A stretch of 61,611 nt of DNA from Desulfobulbaceae bacterium (GTDB lineage: Bacteria; Desulfobacterota; Desulfobulbia; Desulfobulbales; VMSU01), in contig VMSU01000225.1 in NCBI GenBank assembly GCA_013792005.1, positions 1 through 61,611 of the forward strand. The letters run 5' to 3'. How positions within the stretch are numbered: the first letter of the stretch is position 1; each line of letters starts with the position of its first letter. A program made the translations under genes and the position numbers. This document shows positions 25,308 through 34,944 of this stretch, one piece after another. The notes under the pieces were generated by a model. The model saw only the letters and a list, made by a program, of their open reading frames with translations, was not told the DNA's origin and did no database searches.

Positions 25308-27401
25308 TTAATGATTATGGCGTAAAGCCATAGGTTGACCAAGGATAAAGACGTTGATCAACATGAAACCAACCGCCAGTAATGCCATGGGCACAAAGGC
25401 CCGCCAGGCTTTGTCGCCGAAGTGAGTTTTGGCGATTCTGTAACCGGCATAAAGGGAAAGGCCATTGAGGAGGATAATGGTGACCATCTGTAACCAAAAA
25501 AGAGACTCCAGGCCCATCAAAGGTGCTACCTGCCAGAGCTCATTGTTTGACGGAGAACCTGAGAGGCGTTGAACGGTCCCCTGCAGGGCCGGGACGACCT
25601 CGACCCCTTCGCGGAGTAAGTGGGTGACATTATGAGCAAGATGCATGGAGAGACCCACTGGAATGAGCATATAGGCAAAGCGGATAAAGATCTCCTTTAT
25701 CGTCAGATTATGGTCAGTGCCCACGATTTTTTTGACGAGTGCGCTGATCAAAAAAAGCAGCAAGGCTGGAACCATCAGGGCGCCAATTCCAAAGAGCAGG
25801 GTGAAGACGAATTTTTCCTGGCCCGCATGACTGACTACCCCAAAATCAGCTAGGGGCAGAGCCTTGATTATTGCGTCAATCCACAACTGCCAAGGAGCGA
25901 TCATCTCTGCTGTTACCAAGATGGTGAGCCCCACCAGGACCATGGCCAGGTACGCCTCGTCCATATGGCCCCTAGTCGATCCCCAAAGGTCACTGCCAAA
26001 AGCACGGAAACGCAGGACGATGTTGTTATGGCCGCACCCCTTGACGCATTCGCCGCAGAAATTGCAATAGTTGTTGCGGGCCAAAGTCATCGGTGTTTCA
26101 AACATGGGACAACCATGACTGTGATCGGTGCCATGGATACAGCCCTTCTCGGTATCTTTTCGACAGACCTCGAGGGCGCGGCTTCTCAGTTCCACTGGGC
26201 TGACCATGGAATAAAGTCCGATCAAGCCGCCAAGCGGGCAGATATAGCGGCAGAAAGACCTGTCTTTATAGACCAAGGCAGTGACAATGCTGGTCACCAG
26301 AAAGATAATCATCAGCCAGGCGGTCATGGCCGGGTTGTTGACGATGCCGCTGTATGAGTCCCACCAGGTGAGGGCCAAAAAGAGTATGGTCGATAGCCAG
26401 ATATTCCTCAATGGTCGTGGAAAACTCCGCCCTAAGCTAAATCTCCTGCCCAGCCAGTCCTGGGCAGCTCCGAATGGGCACATCATGCACCAGACCCTGC
26501 CGACCAGGACAAAGGTGAAGATGATGCCAGCCCACCATATCGTCCAGGTCAGCAGGGTTGCGATATTTTGATCGCCTTTCTGGACATCGACCAAACCAAT
26601 ATAGATGATAATTGCAAAGACGATTAACGTCGGGATTTGAAAAAGAGGCTGATACCAGGATGATCGCACGAATTTTTTGATCCAGGGGATATCCAGGAGA
26701 TTGGTTCTAGCGCCAATTTCGGTTGTTCCTTCACGCATCGCCAGGATAAGAATCGCGACGATCAGAGTGAGTAGAACCAGCCCCATGCTGAACAGGGTCC
26801 GGTAAAAATACGCCAGCGATGGGGGCTGGTAATCAATGGTGGTGTCCGTCAATATTGGGGCTGGATAGGTGGTGCCGCTCAGAGCCCGGACAGCCAAGGT
26901 CAGGGTATAGCCACCAGGTTTGGAAATCGGATACGATATACTGAAACTTCCGGCCTGTTGGCGGGAAGCCAGGGGTTTGAAGCCGCTAAGATCGATTGAC
27001 TCATCAACCGGGGGCGGCTCTCCGAAATCAAGCCCTCCTTCTTCCTCAGTTGGCGGAGTTGCGACGACCTGGTTTGACATGTCAGCCATGTTGTGAGGGA
27101 TGGAAGTTGTGGTTGGCGCCGGCGCCATATTTGCCATATCATGCGAGGCGACAAGGGCAAATTGAACCAGAATGTCGGCGTTAAGCACAGCGGCACCGGT
27201 TTGATGGTTGGTGACCGTTACGATAATTTCCGGAGTAACCCCGGAACTAAAATGTTCTGGTTGGACACTGATTTGTAGGTGGTTGGCACCGATCCGAAAG
27301 CTTTGCCCTTGGGAAGGCTCTGGTTGGTCGCCTCCGGCAAAGGCAACCTGGGTCAAGCCCATGATCAGGAGTATGAAAAATGACAAGGTCTTATGCAACA
27401 T
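25308..27401 (-). CDS. NosR/NapH-like membrane polyferredoxin with periplasmic beta domain
   Basis: A 697-residue protein. A signal peptide is followed by a periplasmic YtkA/FixH-like beta domain (about residues 35-190) with a Met/His/Pro-rich insert (about 88-125). Then come about ten membrane helices with NapH/NosR-type cluster motifs: CMMCPFGAAQDWLGRR, CRYICPLGG and CNFCGECVKGCGHN. The last is an incomplete ferredoxin motif followed by a His. Such proteins pass quinol-derived electrons to periplasmic partners. It lies between an FMN-bind-like protein and a secreted protein, directly after cusA, which suggests a role in metal redox chemistry. Confidence 0.85.
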   Translation of the reverse strand: MLHKTLSFFILLIMGLTQVAFAGGDQPEPSQGQSFRIGANHLQISVQPEHFSSGVTPEIIVTVTNHQTGAAVLNADILVQFALVASHDMANMAPAPTTTSIPHNMADMSNQVVATPPTEEEGGLDFGEPPPVDESIDLSGFKPLASRQQAGSFSISYPISKPGGYTLTLAVRALSGTTYPAPILTDTTIDYQPPSLAYFYRTLFSMGLVLLTLIVAILILAMREGTTEIGARTNLLDIPWIKKFVRSSWYQPLFQIPTLIVFAIIIYIGLVDVQKGDQNIATLLTWTIWWAGIIFTFVLVGRVWCMMCPFGAAQDWLGRRFSLGRSFPRPLRNIWLSTILFLALTWWDSYSGIVNNPAMTAWLMIIFLVTSIVTALVYKDRSFCRYICPLGGLIGLYSMVSPVELRSRALEVCRKDTEKGCIHGTDHSHGCPMFETPMTLARNNYCNFCGECVKGCGHNNIVLRFRAFGSDLWGSTRGHMDEAYLAMVLVGLTILVTAEMIAPWQLWIDAIIKALPLADFGVVSHAGQEKFVFTLLFGIGALMVPALLLFLISALVKKIVGTDHNLTIKEIFIRFAYMLIPVGLSMHLAHNVTHLLREGVEVVPALQGTVQRLSGSPSNNELWQVAPLMGLESLFWLQMVTIILLNGLSLYAGYRIAKTHFGDKAWRAFVPMALLAVGFMLINVFILGQPMALRHNH

Positions 27402-27413
27402 GATCTTTCTCCT

Positions 27414-27986
27414 CTATCGTTTTTTAAAAAGTTCTTCCACCAGCAGCAGGCCTCTTCGGGCCCCGGCAGCGATTGCTTGGGCACTTTCTTCCTGCCCGGC
27501 CGGGGCCTTGATGTCCTGACCTACCACAAATGGGTCGGCCGAGCCTTTGCCGTTGAATTGTGCCAAGAAGTCATTGCTGGTTAAAAGTGGCGATTCCTGG
27601 TTTTCAAAGAGGTGGATTCGGGCCAACCGGCCTTTGCTGGTGATAACGACCCCGGTTTCGATTTTGCCTTGTTGGCCCATGGCATCGATGAATAGGATGA
27701 CCTCGGTACGTTGCGATGGTCCGTCTGGTGTTTTCTTGATGATTGAAAAGTAGATGGATGGTTTCAGATCTTCCTCCGGTAGGGTTGTGCCCAGAGCCGT
27801 CTCTAAGTGCTGACGCTGGAGATCCGAGACGTAAAGGTTGCGTTGCTCGAAAGATTCGGCGGCAGGAGCCAGAGTTTTAAGCTTGTCACCTGGCCACTCC
27901 GTGTCATGAGCGATGGCTAACAGCGGGACGAAGAGAACAGCAAATACGATTAATACCAGGTAGAGGGTTCTTCTTTTTGAGGACAT
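27414..27986 (-). CDS. Secreted FMN-binding-domain-like protein
   Basis: A 190-residue protein with an N-terminal signal/anchor (residues 7-27) and a single domain resembling the FMN_bind fold of NosR/RnfG (GVVITSKGRLARIHLFENQES, FVVGQDIKAPAGQEESAQAI). The usual D-x-x-SGAT-(T/S)-S flavin attachment site appears as DIKAPAGQEES, so covalent FMN is doubtful. NosR itself joins an FMN domain to a polyferredoxin; here the parts are neighbouring genes 12 bases apart. This supports a split NosR-like electron carrier. Confidence 0.6.
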   Translation of the reverse strand: MSSKRRTLYLVLIVFAVLFVPLLAIAHDTEWPGDKLKTLAPAAESFEQRNLYVSDLQRQHLETALGTTLPEEDLKPSIYFSIIKKTPDGPSQRTEVILFIDAMGQQGKIETGVVITSKGRLARIHLFENQESPLLTSNDFLAQFNGKGSADPFVVGQDIKAPAGQEESAQAIAAGARRGLLLVEELFKKR

Positions 27987-28079
27987 GATCTTCTCCTTGC
28001 TTTGAGTAAGAGGTGTGAGTTCCAGACGTTAATTTCACTTGCGCCAAGGTGCTTCAGCCGTGTTCGTAAGCGATCTCAG

Positions 28080-31000
28080 CTAGACGCTTGAAGTATCCGC
28101 GTAGTGCTCCGCTTCATCGATCTCTCCTTGGGATGTGGGTTCATGGCTCTTGTTCAAGCCGATCTGCCTCCAGATGAAATAGATAACCGGGTAGACTAAG
28201 AGCTCCATGACCCCCGAGGTCACAACTCCGCCGACCATGGGGGCGGCGATACGTTTCATGACATCCGCCCCGGCGCCATGGCTCCACATGATTGGCAACA
28301 GACCGGCAATGATGACGGAGATGGTCATCATCTTGGGCCGGATGCGTTTAACTGCCCCGTGATGAATGGCTTGCACTAAGTCGCCACGGGTATTCATCCG
28401 TTGGTTTTTCTTCCACTGTTCAAAGGCCAGATCCAGATACAGGAGCATGACGACACCGGTCTCGGCATCAAGACCGGCTAGGGCGATAAGGCCTACAATC
28501 ACGGCTACGGAGATGTTATAATCCAACAGATAGATCAACCAGAAGGCCCCGACCAGGGAGAAGGGGACTGCCAGCAAGACGATGAAGGTCTTCACCAGGG
28601 ATTTGGTGTTCATGTAGATAATCACGAAGATAACCAGCAGGGTCAGTGGGATGACCACCATAAGCTTGGCTTTAGCTGCTTCCATGTACTCGAATTGCCC
28701 GCTCCAGACGATGTTGTAGCCCGTGGGCAATTGAATCTTTTCTTTGATGATCTTCTGGGCGTTCTTCACGTAAGTGCCTACGTCGATTCCTTTGATGTCG
28801 ACGTAGATCCAGGCGGTGCGCCGGGCATTCTCGCTCTTGATGCCGGGCGGGCCTTTGCGAATTTTGATCTCGGCTACTTGGGTGATGGGGATATGAGCCC
28901 CGGTCGGAGTCGGGATGAGTACCCGGCGTAAGGACTCCAGGTCGTTACGGAAATCTCGTAAATAGCGGACGTTAATCGGGTAGCGCTCCAATCCCTCGAC
29001 AGTTTGGGCTACGTTCATGCCGCCAATGGCTGTCTGGATAACGTCTTGGACATCGCCCACATTGAGCCCATAACGTGCAGCCTCTTCCCGGTTTATGACG
29101 TAATCGAGGTAATTGCCACCGACCACCCGTTCGGAATAAGCGCTCAAGGTTCCTGGGATGGTGCGAATCACTGCCTCAATCTCTTCGCCGATCTGGCTCA
29201 AGATGGTCAGGTCGTTCCCCATCACCTTGATGCCAACAGGGGTCTTAATGCCGGTGGAGAGCATGTCGATGCGGGTCTTGATCGGCATGGTCCAGGCATT
29301 GGTCAAACCGGGAAACTGGATAGCAGAGTTAAGTTCATCGATAAGCTGGTCAACGGAAATATACTTTTCTTCGGGCAAGATGCGGCGCAGGGGCTTTTTG
29401 GCCCAATCACTCCAGCCGGGCCAGCCGGAATAAAAGCGATGTGCCGGAACCTTACGCCACTCTTCCTCCGGCTTGAGCATGATGGTCGTTTCAAGCATTG
29501 ACAGAGGGGCAGGATCCGTTGCGGTTTCAGCTCGGCCAACCTTGCCAAAGACATGATGAACTTCGGGGAACTGCGAAATGATCCGATCGGTCTGCTGCAG
29601 AAGAGTCTTTGCCTGGGAAATAGAGACCCCCGGCAAGGTTGTCGGCATATAGAGTAGATCCCCTTCATACAGCGGGGGCATGAATTCTGAGCCCATCTTC
29701 GATATTGGGTAGAAAATGGAGGTTATCAGCAACACGGAGATAACCAGAACGACCACACGCCACTTGAGGACGACATCGACAATCGGGTGGTAGATGCGGA
29801 TCATAAGACGGTTGAGTGGATTGGCATCTTCTCTCGGAATCTTGCCACGGATGAACCAGCCCATGAGGACCGGAACGATGGTGATAGAGAGGAGTGCCGC
29901 CGCACCCATGGCATAGGTCTTGGTAAAGGCCAGCGGCTTGAAAAGCCTACCCGACTGTTCACCTAAGGTGAAAACGGGAAAAAAGGAGACGGTGATCACC
30001 AGCAAACTGTAGAACAGGGCTGGCCCGACTTCTTGGGCCGCCCCCATGATGATGTCCCAGTGCGGCTTTTTGCCACTGTAGCGTTCTAGGTGCTTATGGG
30101 CATTCTCAATCATGATGATGGCGGCATCAATCATCGCGCCGATGGCGATGGCAATACCGCCCAGGCTCATGATGTTGGCGTTGACTCCCTGCCAGCCCAT
30201 GATGATGAACGCGATAAGGATTGCCACCGGCAGGGTAAAGATCGCCACCAAAGCGCTGGGTATATGAAAGAGGAAAAGGGCGGTCACGATAGCGACGACA
30301 ATGCTCTCTTCGATAAGTTTTTCTTTCAAGTTGTCCACCGCCCGTTCGATAAGCCCGGAACGGTCATAAACAGCTTTGATGGTCACTCCTTCAGGGAGTC
30401 CTGCTTGGAGTTCCTCCAACTTTTTCTTGACGTTTTCGATGGTTTTTAAGGCGTTCTCCCCAAAGCGCATGACGACGATCCCGCCGACCGCTTCCCCTTG
30501 CCCGTCGAGATCCGTAAGGCCCCGGCGTAGTTCTGGGCCGATTCGCACCTCCGCAATATCACGAATCAGGATTGGCGTCCCCTTGGCGTCGGTGCCGAGG
30601 ACGACCTTTTCCAAATCCTCCACCGATTTAATGTAGCCCATACCCCGAACCATGAACTCTGTCTCGGCCTGCTCGACCAGACGACCACCGACATCGTTAT
30701 TGCTGCGCTGGATAGCCTGTTTTATTTTGAAAATGGGGATGTTGTAGGCCAATAGCTTATTGGGGTCGATAGCGACTTGGTACTGCTTGACGTAGCCGCC
30801 GATGCTGGCTACTTCGGCGACACCGTTAACGGAGGTCAAGGCGTAACGAAGATACCAGTCCTGCAAGGAGCGCAACTCTTGTAAGGTGTGATTTTTGCTC
30901 TCCAATACATATTCATAGACCCAGCCAACCCCGGTGGCATCAGGCCCCAGAGATGGCGTCACTCCGGCCGGCAGCCTTTTCGAGGCGTAGTTGAGGTATT

Positions 31001-31334
31001 CGAGGACTCGGGAGCGGGCCCAGTACATATCGGTGCCGTCTTCGAAGATGATATAGACGAAACTGTAGCCAAAAAAAGAGTAGCCGCGGACTACTTTGGC
31101 AAAGGGCACAGCCAGCATCTGGCTGGTCAGTGGGTAGGTGACTTGATCTTCAACCACCTGGGGGGCCTGTCCCGGAAACTCCGTGAAGATGATGACCTGA
31201 ACATCGGAGAGGTCGGGAATGGCATCAAGCGGGGTATTCTTTAGTGCGTAGATGCCGCCGATGATGACGAACACTGTGATGAGGACCACCATGAATTTGT
31301 TGCGGATGGAAGCGGCAATGATTTTTTCAAGCAT
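28080..31334 (-). CDS. cusA: CusA-type Cu/Ag RND efflux pump
   Basis: A 1084-residue HME-RND pump, full length, with 12 membrane helices. CusA hallmarks are present: TPLDAIPDLSDVQVII, YIIFEDGTDMYWARSRVLEY and the helix-4 motif AIGAMIDAAIIMIEN of monovalent-metal pumps. Met residues in the periplasmic domain (MPPLYEGDLLYMPTTLPG) fit Cu(I)/Ag(I) handling. It follows cusB after a 141-base gap that holds no gene. It exports metal from the periplasm via CusB and CusC. Confidence 0.96.
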   Translation of the reverse strand: MLEKIIAASIRNKFMVVLITVFVIIGGIYALKNTPLDAIPDLSDVQVIIFTEFPGQAPQVVEDQVTYPLTSQMLAVPFAKVVRGYSFFGYSFVYIIFEDGTDMYWARSRVLEYLNYASKRLPAGVTPSLGPDATGVGWVYEYVLESKNHTLQELRSLQDWYLRYALTSVNGVAEVASIGGYVKQYQVAIDPNKLLAYNIPIFKIKQAIQRSNNDVGGRLVEQAETEFMVRGMGYIKSVEDLEKVVLGTDAKGTPILIRDIAEVRIGPELRRGLTDLDGQGEAVGGIVVMRFGENALKTIENVKKKLEELQAGLPEGVTIKAVYDRSGLIERAVDNLKEKLIEESIVVAIVTALFLFHIPSALVAIFTLPVAILIAFIIMGWQGVNANIMSLGGIAIAIGAMIDAAIIMIENAHKHLERYSGKKPHWDIIMGAAQEVGPALFYSLLVITVSFFPVFTLGEQSGRLFKPLAFTKTYAMGAAALLSITIVPVLMGWFIRGKIPREDANPLNRLMIRIYHPIVDVVLKWRVVVLVISVLLITSIFYPISKMGSEFMPPLYEGDLLYMPTTLPGVSISQAKTLLQQTDRIISQFPEVHHVFGKVGRAETATDPAPLSMLETTIMLKPEEEWRKVPAHRFYSGWPGWSDWAKKPLRRILPEEKYISVDQLIDELNSAIQFPGLTNAWTMPIKTRIDMLSTGIKTPVGIKVMGNDLTILSQIGEEIEAVIRTIPGTLSAYSERVVGGNYLDYVINREEAARYGLNVGDVQDVIQTAIGGMNVAQTVEGLERYPINVRYLRDFRNDLESLRRVLIPTPTGAHIPITQVAEIKIRKGPPGIKSENARRTAWIYVDIKGIDVGTYVKNAQKIIKEKIQLPTGYNIVWSGQFEYMEAAKAKLMVVIPLTLLVIFVIIYMNTKSLVKTFIVLLAVPFSLVGAFWLIYLLDYNISVAVIVGLIALAGLDAETGVVMLLYLDLAFEQWKKNQRMNTRGDLVQAIHHGAVKRIRPKMMTISVIIAGLLPIMWSHGAGADVMKRIAAPMVGGVVTSGVMELLVYPVIYFIWRQIGLNKSHEPTSQGEIDEAEHYADTSSV

Positions 31335-31475
31335 GAGAATTCCCTAGTCAGGGGTTGAAGATTCGAGGGCCGAATTCCATTGATTGTGCCGAGCACAGCG
31401 AAACCATATCGATGAATTGAAGAGGGATTTTTTCTGCGCCTCCGCGCCGCTTTTGCGAAGAGTTACAGCGCGAGT

Positions 31476-32993
31476 TTACTTGAACAGGTCGTCCAGATCT
31501 TCGTTCTTTTTCCCTGTCGCGCCTTCTTGAGGTGGATCTTTCATCGGTTCCGGTTTTGCCGATTCGGATGGTTTCTTTGGTTCCAACATCTTCTGGATGG
31601 CTTCGCGCAGTTGGCTTTCGGAATCGAGCATGAATTGGGCCGAGGTCACGATCTCCTCCCCGGCGAATAGCCCTTGTGTGACCTGGACCATCCCCTGGTC
31701 CCCCTCAACTCCGATCTTGATCAGGCGTGGCTCGAACTTGCCGCCGCCGAGGGTAACAAATACGGTGCGCTTCTCACCCGAGTAGAGGACGGCGTTGCGC
31801 GGGATGACCAGGGCATCCTCGATCGGCTGGGTGTTCAGCCGAACATTGACGTATAAATCTGGTTTTAAATGGTAGCCGGGGTTGTCAAATTCAAGCCGGA
31901 CCTTTACCGTCCTTGTTTTGGGCTCGACGTAGGGGTAGATGTAGCTCACCTTGCCAGTCAACGTCTTCATGTCGCCATAGGGAAACTCGACCACGGCCTC
32001 CTGCCCCTCTTTCACCCAGGGGAGCTCGTATTCGTAGATATCGGCATTGATCCAGATCTTAGAAATATCGGAGAGTTTAAAAAGCTCCATGCCAGCGTTG
32101 ATAAACATCCCTTCGTTCACCATCTTCATGGTGACGATGCCGCTGTATGAAGAATAGAGGGTCATGGTCTTGCGGACCTTCCCTGTTTTCGTCAATTCGG
32201 AGATCTGCTGCTCAGAGATATCCCAATATTTCAGACGGCTGCGGGAGGCTTCAAGGAGCCGCTGGGCTCCTTCGGCAATCTGGGGGAAATCACTTTTGGC
32301 AAGCGCCTGGTTGTTGTTCAACGCCAGCAAGTATTCTTCCTGAGCGCTCACCAGATCCGGGCTGTAGATGGAGAGCAGAGGCGTGCCTTTTTTGACGAAC
32401 TGGCCGGTTTCATTGACAGTGAGGCGCTCGATCCAGCCGCTGACTTTGCTGTTGATCGAATACTGCCGACTCTCGTCGTAGGCTACCAATCCCACCGTTC
32501 GCAGATCTCTGTGCAGGGCCTTTTGTTCCACCTTGGCCGTGCTGATGCCCATGTTCTGAATCGTCACCGGGTCAATAGAGATGATCGAACCGGTGGCGGC
32601 CTGATCCTCGTAGACCGGGACCAAGTCCATCCCCATCGGCGATTTTCCGGGCTCGTTGCGAATATAGGTGGGGTCCATGGGCGCAGCCCAATACTTGATC
32701 TTACGCTCCCCTTGGGGCTTTGCTGATTCTGTCTTCGCACCGCCGGTGGTCCCGGGCTTGACTGGTACCAACTTCATGCCGCAGATCGGACAATCCCCCG
32801 GCTCGTCTTTAATGATGAACGGGTGCATGCCGCAGGTCCACTGTTGCTTCTCTTCCGCATGGGCAGACTGGGGGCCAGTGTAGGGAAAGATATGGGTGTG
32901 GCTTACGCAGTGCCAGGTGTAAGAGGTTCCGCCAGACAGGACGAGGGCCAGGACAAGCGTGCCACTCAAAAGCAACTGTTTAGTTCGGGTCAT
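31476..32993 (-). CDS. cusB: CusB-type adaptor with two heavy-metal-binding domains
   Basis: A 505-residue membrane-fusion protein. After a signal peptide come two HMBD units: WTCGMHPFIIKDEPGDCPIC and, diverged, WAAPMDPTYIRNEPGKSPMG, the latter with Cys replaced. HlyD-like barrel, lipoyl and helical hairpin regions follow (YSINSKVSGWIERLTVNETG; YSSYSGIVTMKMVNEGM). A Lys/Pro/Glu-rich tail ends the protein. Its first 85 residues are paralogous to those of the next gene upstream. It links CusA to the outer-membrane channel. Confidence 0.95.
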   Translation of the reverse strand: MTRTKQLLLSGTLVLALVLSGGTSYTWHCVSHTHIFPYTGPQSAHAEEKQQWTCGMHPFIIKDEPGDCPICGMKLVPVKPGTTGGAKTESAKPQGERKIKYWAAPMDPTYIRNEPGKSPMGMDLVPVYEDQAATGSIISIDPVTIQNMGISTAKVEQKALHRDLRTVGLVAYDESRQYSINSKVSGWIERLTVNETGQFVKKGTPLLSIYSPDLVSAQEEYLLALNNNQALAKSDFPQIAEGAQRLLEASRSRLKYWDISEQQISELTKTGKVRKTMTLYSSYSGIVTMKMVNEGMFINAGMELFKLSDISKIWINADIYEYELPWVKEGQEAVVEFPYGDMKTLTGKVSYIYPYVEPKTRTVKVRLEFDNPGYHLKPDLYVNVRLNTQPIEDALVIPRNAVLYSGEKRTVFVTLGGGKFEPRLIKIGVEGDQGMVQVTQGLFAGEEIVTSAQFMLDSESQLREAIQKMLEPKKPSESAKPEPMKDPPQEGATGKKNEDLDDLFK

Positions 32994-32995
32994 AG

Positions 32996-33448
32996 TTATT
33001 TCCTGTCTTCATGTGGAGAATCTGAAGTTTTGTTGGGTGGCTTGGCCCCTTGCGACTCATCAACCCCGGTGGCATCTGGTTTAACTGGTGTCAGCTTCAT
33101 CCCGCAGATCGGGCAATTGCCCGGCTCGTTTTGGATGACGGCCGGGTGCATAGGACAAGTGTTAAGATGTTTGGCCGCTTGCGACTCATCAACGCCGGTG
33201 CTATCGGGCTTAACTGGTATCAGCTTCATACCACAGATCGGACAATCTCCTGGCTCGTCCTGGATGATAGCCGGGTGCATAGGACAGGTGTATTTTAGCT
33301 TTTCAACTTCGGCGAAAACGACCTGTGTCCCAAAAGAAAGAGAGAGAGATTTATCACTCGAACAGTGCCAGGTATCATAGGTTCTGCCGGACAGGACGAG
33401 GGCCAAGACAAGCGCGCCACTCAACAGGATTTTTTTAGTCAGAGTCAT
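32996..33448 (-). CDS. Small secreted protein with tandem heavy-metal-binding domains
   Basis: A 150-residue exported protein with two HMBD units, YTCPMHPAIIQDEPGDCPIC and NTCPMHPAVIQNEPGNCPIC, each with a C-P-M-H and a C-P-I-C-G-M motif, joined by a VKPDxTGVDESQ linker repeated twice. The signal region (LLSGxLVLALVLSGxT, then TWHC) closely matches CusB, so it arose by duplication of the 5' end of cusB. It lies between cusC (4-base overlap) and cusB. It probably acts as a periplasmic Cu/Ag shuttle in the way CusF does elsewhere; CusF itself is absent. Confidence 0.8.
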   Translation of the reverse strand: MTLTKKILLSGALVLALVLSGRTYDTWHCSSDKSLSLSFGTQVVFAEVEKLKYTCPMHPAIIQDEPGDCPICGMKLIPVKPDSTGVDESQAAKHLNTCPMHPAVIQNEPGNCPICGMKLTPVKPDATGVDESQGAKPPNKTSDSPHEDRK

Positions 33449-34806
33449 TGCTGTCTCCTTTCTTCATGAGAAGAGGTAAAAGTATTGTTGGGCTGAGATT
33501 CCATCCCGGTTTCTGCAGCCGGGGTTCGGCTTAGATCCATGCCGGATTCAGCTTCAAGTCCGGCGACATTCCGTTGGTAGTCAGCCAGCACCTGGTAGTA
33601 ATCAATTTGATAACGATAGAGGGAAAGCAGTGAGTCGAGCAGGTTTAAAAAATCGACCTTATTTACCTGATAGGCAGCAAGACTGGCCTGGAAAGTTTGG
33701 TCGGCCTGAGGAAGAATTCCTGTCTTATACAGGGAAACCTGATTGCGATTTTTTTCCATCTGCGCGTAGGTGTCGTGGAGGTTGAATAGCACCTTGTTGC
33801 GGAAATCGTTATACTGATCGGAGGCCATATCGATCCCTGAGTCGGCCTCAGCTACTGCTTCGTGCCGTTTTTTACGGTTGAAAGGCAGATTGATGCCAAC
33901 CCCGGCACTGACGAAATCGGCACCTTGGACTGGGTCGCCCGGAACAGTAGCGCGGAACCGGTAACCGGCTGAAACGGTAATGTTGGGGTAGTACTCGAGT
34001 TGGGCGAAGTATTTCTGAGCCTTGTAGCGTTCGATTAGCGATCGATAGGAGGCGTAAAGAGGTCGATGCTTCTCTGAGCCTTGCTGCAACTCGTTAAGCT
34101 CGACCTCGACTGGAGTCATTTCCTCTATTGCCGGCGGAGTCACCTGCTTTGCAGTCGGTTGGTTGCGGAGGGTGTTGAGATCGGCAAGGATAGAGACACG
34201 CATTTGCTTTAAGGAGAAAAGTTTGTCCATCAGCTTGGAGCGCTCAACCTGGGCCTTGAGCACATCCTGCTGCAAGCCCTTGCCGACTTGGTATTTGGTT
34301 TCTGTCAGGTGGATAACATCATCCAGGATGGCGATGTTCTGGTTAATGATTCGAATCCCCTGGTCCTGAAAAAAAAGGCGATAGTAGCTATCCTTGACCT
34401 TTTTGACCAGTTGTAGTTTCCCATCCTCATAAACGCCACGGAACCAGAGGGCCTGTTGCTCGGCCATCTCACCCTTAGCCGCCAGTTTGCCCGGGAAGGG
34501 AAAGGTTTGGGCCAGGTTCAGTTCGTTCCCGGTCATCGGGGTCTCGTCAAAGGCCAAGCTGTCAATCGGGTAGTTGGAGAACGTCAAGGAGAGTCGTGGA
34601 TCCTCCAGAGAACGGGCGGGGATGATCTGGCGTTCGGACATCTGCCAACGCTTCTTGGCAGCATGGAGTTCGGGATTGTTGACCAAGGATTCGGCAACTA
34701 ATTCTGTTAGTGCTGGAGGAATTGGTTCGGCTGTGGCCAGAAGGATTGGCAGGACCAGGCTCACTCCCAAGGGCCCAAAGGCCAACCAACACACAAATCG
34801 TTTCAT
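33445..34806 (-). CDS. cusC: CusC-like outer-membrane efflux channel (TolC family)
   Basis: A 453-residue TolC-family protein with a signal peptide (ATA/EP near residue 27) and two OEP repeats of long helices and strands (YPNITVSAGYRFRATVPG; VDFLNLLDSLLSLYRYQIDYYQVLADYQRNVAGLE). There is no lipobox Cys. It is the first gene of a cusC-HMBD-cusB-cusA operon. Confidence 0.93.
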   Translation of the reverse strand: MKRFVCWLAFGPLGVSLVLPILLATAEPIPPALTELVAESLVNNPELHAAKKRWQMSERQIIPARSLEDPRLSLTFSNYPIDSLAFDETPMTGNELNLAQTFPFPGKLAAKGEMAEQQALWFRGVYEDGKLQLVKKVKDSYYRLFFQDQGIRIINQNIAILDDVIHLTETKYQVGKGLQQDVLKAQVERSKLMDKLFSLKQMRVSILADLNTLRNQPTAKQVTPPAIEEMTPVEVELNELQQGSEKHRPLYASYRSLIERYKAQKYFAQLEYYPNITVSAGYRFRATVPGDPVQGADFVSAGVGINLPFNRKKRHEAVAEADSGIDMASDQYNDFRNKVLFNLHDTYAQMEKNRNQVSLYKTGILPQADQTFQASLAAYQVNKVDFLNLLDSLLSLYRYQIDYYQVLADYQRNVAGLEAESGMDLSRTPAAETGMESQPNNTFTSSHEERRQQ

Positions 34807-34944
34807 GCCCTGCTCTCCATGGTATAACTGTTTCGCAGTGTCACAGCTGCTGTTCAGTCCTCCTCCAGGGAGGAGAGGACTGAACCAAATCGAACGAAAA
34901 TTGAACTGAATCTCGCTAGGCGTATTGATCTGTCATTGGTCTAC

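Noticed and set aside
29004-29501. Long plus-strand frames within cusA and the ATPase genes
   Set aside because: They are mirror frames of GC-rich coding DNA, without ribosome sites or family similarity.
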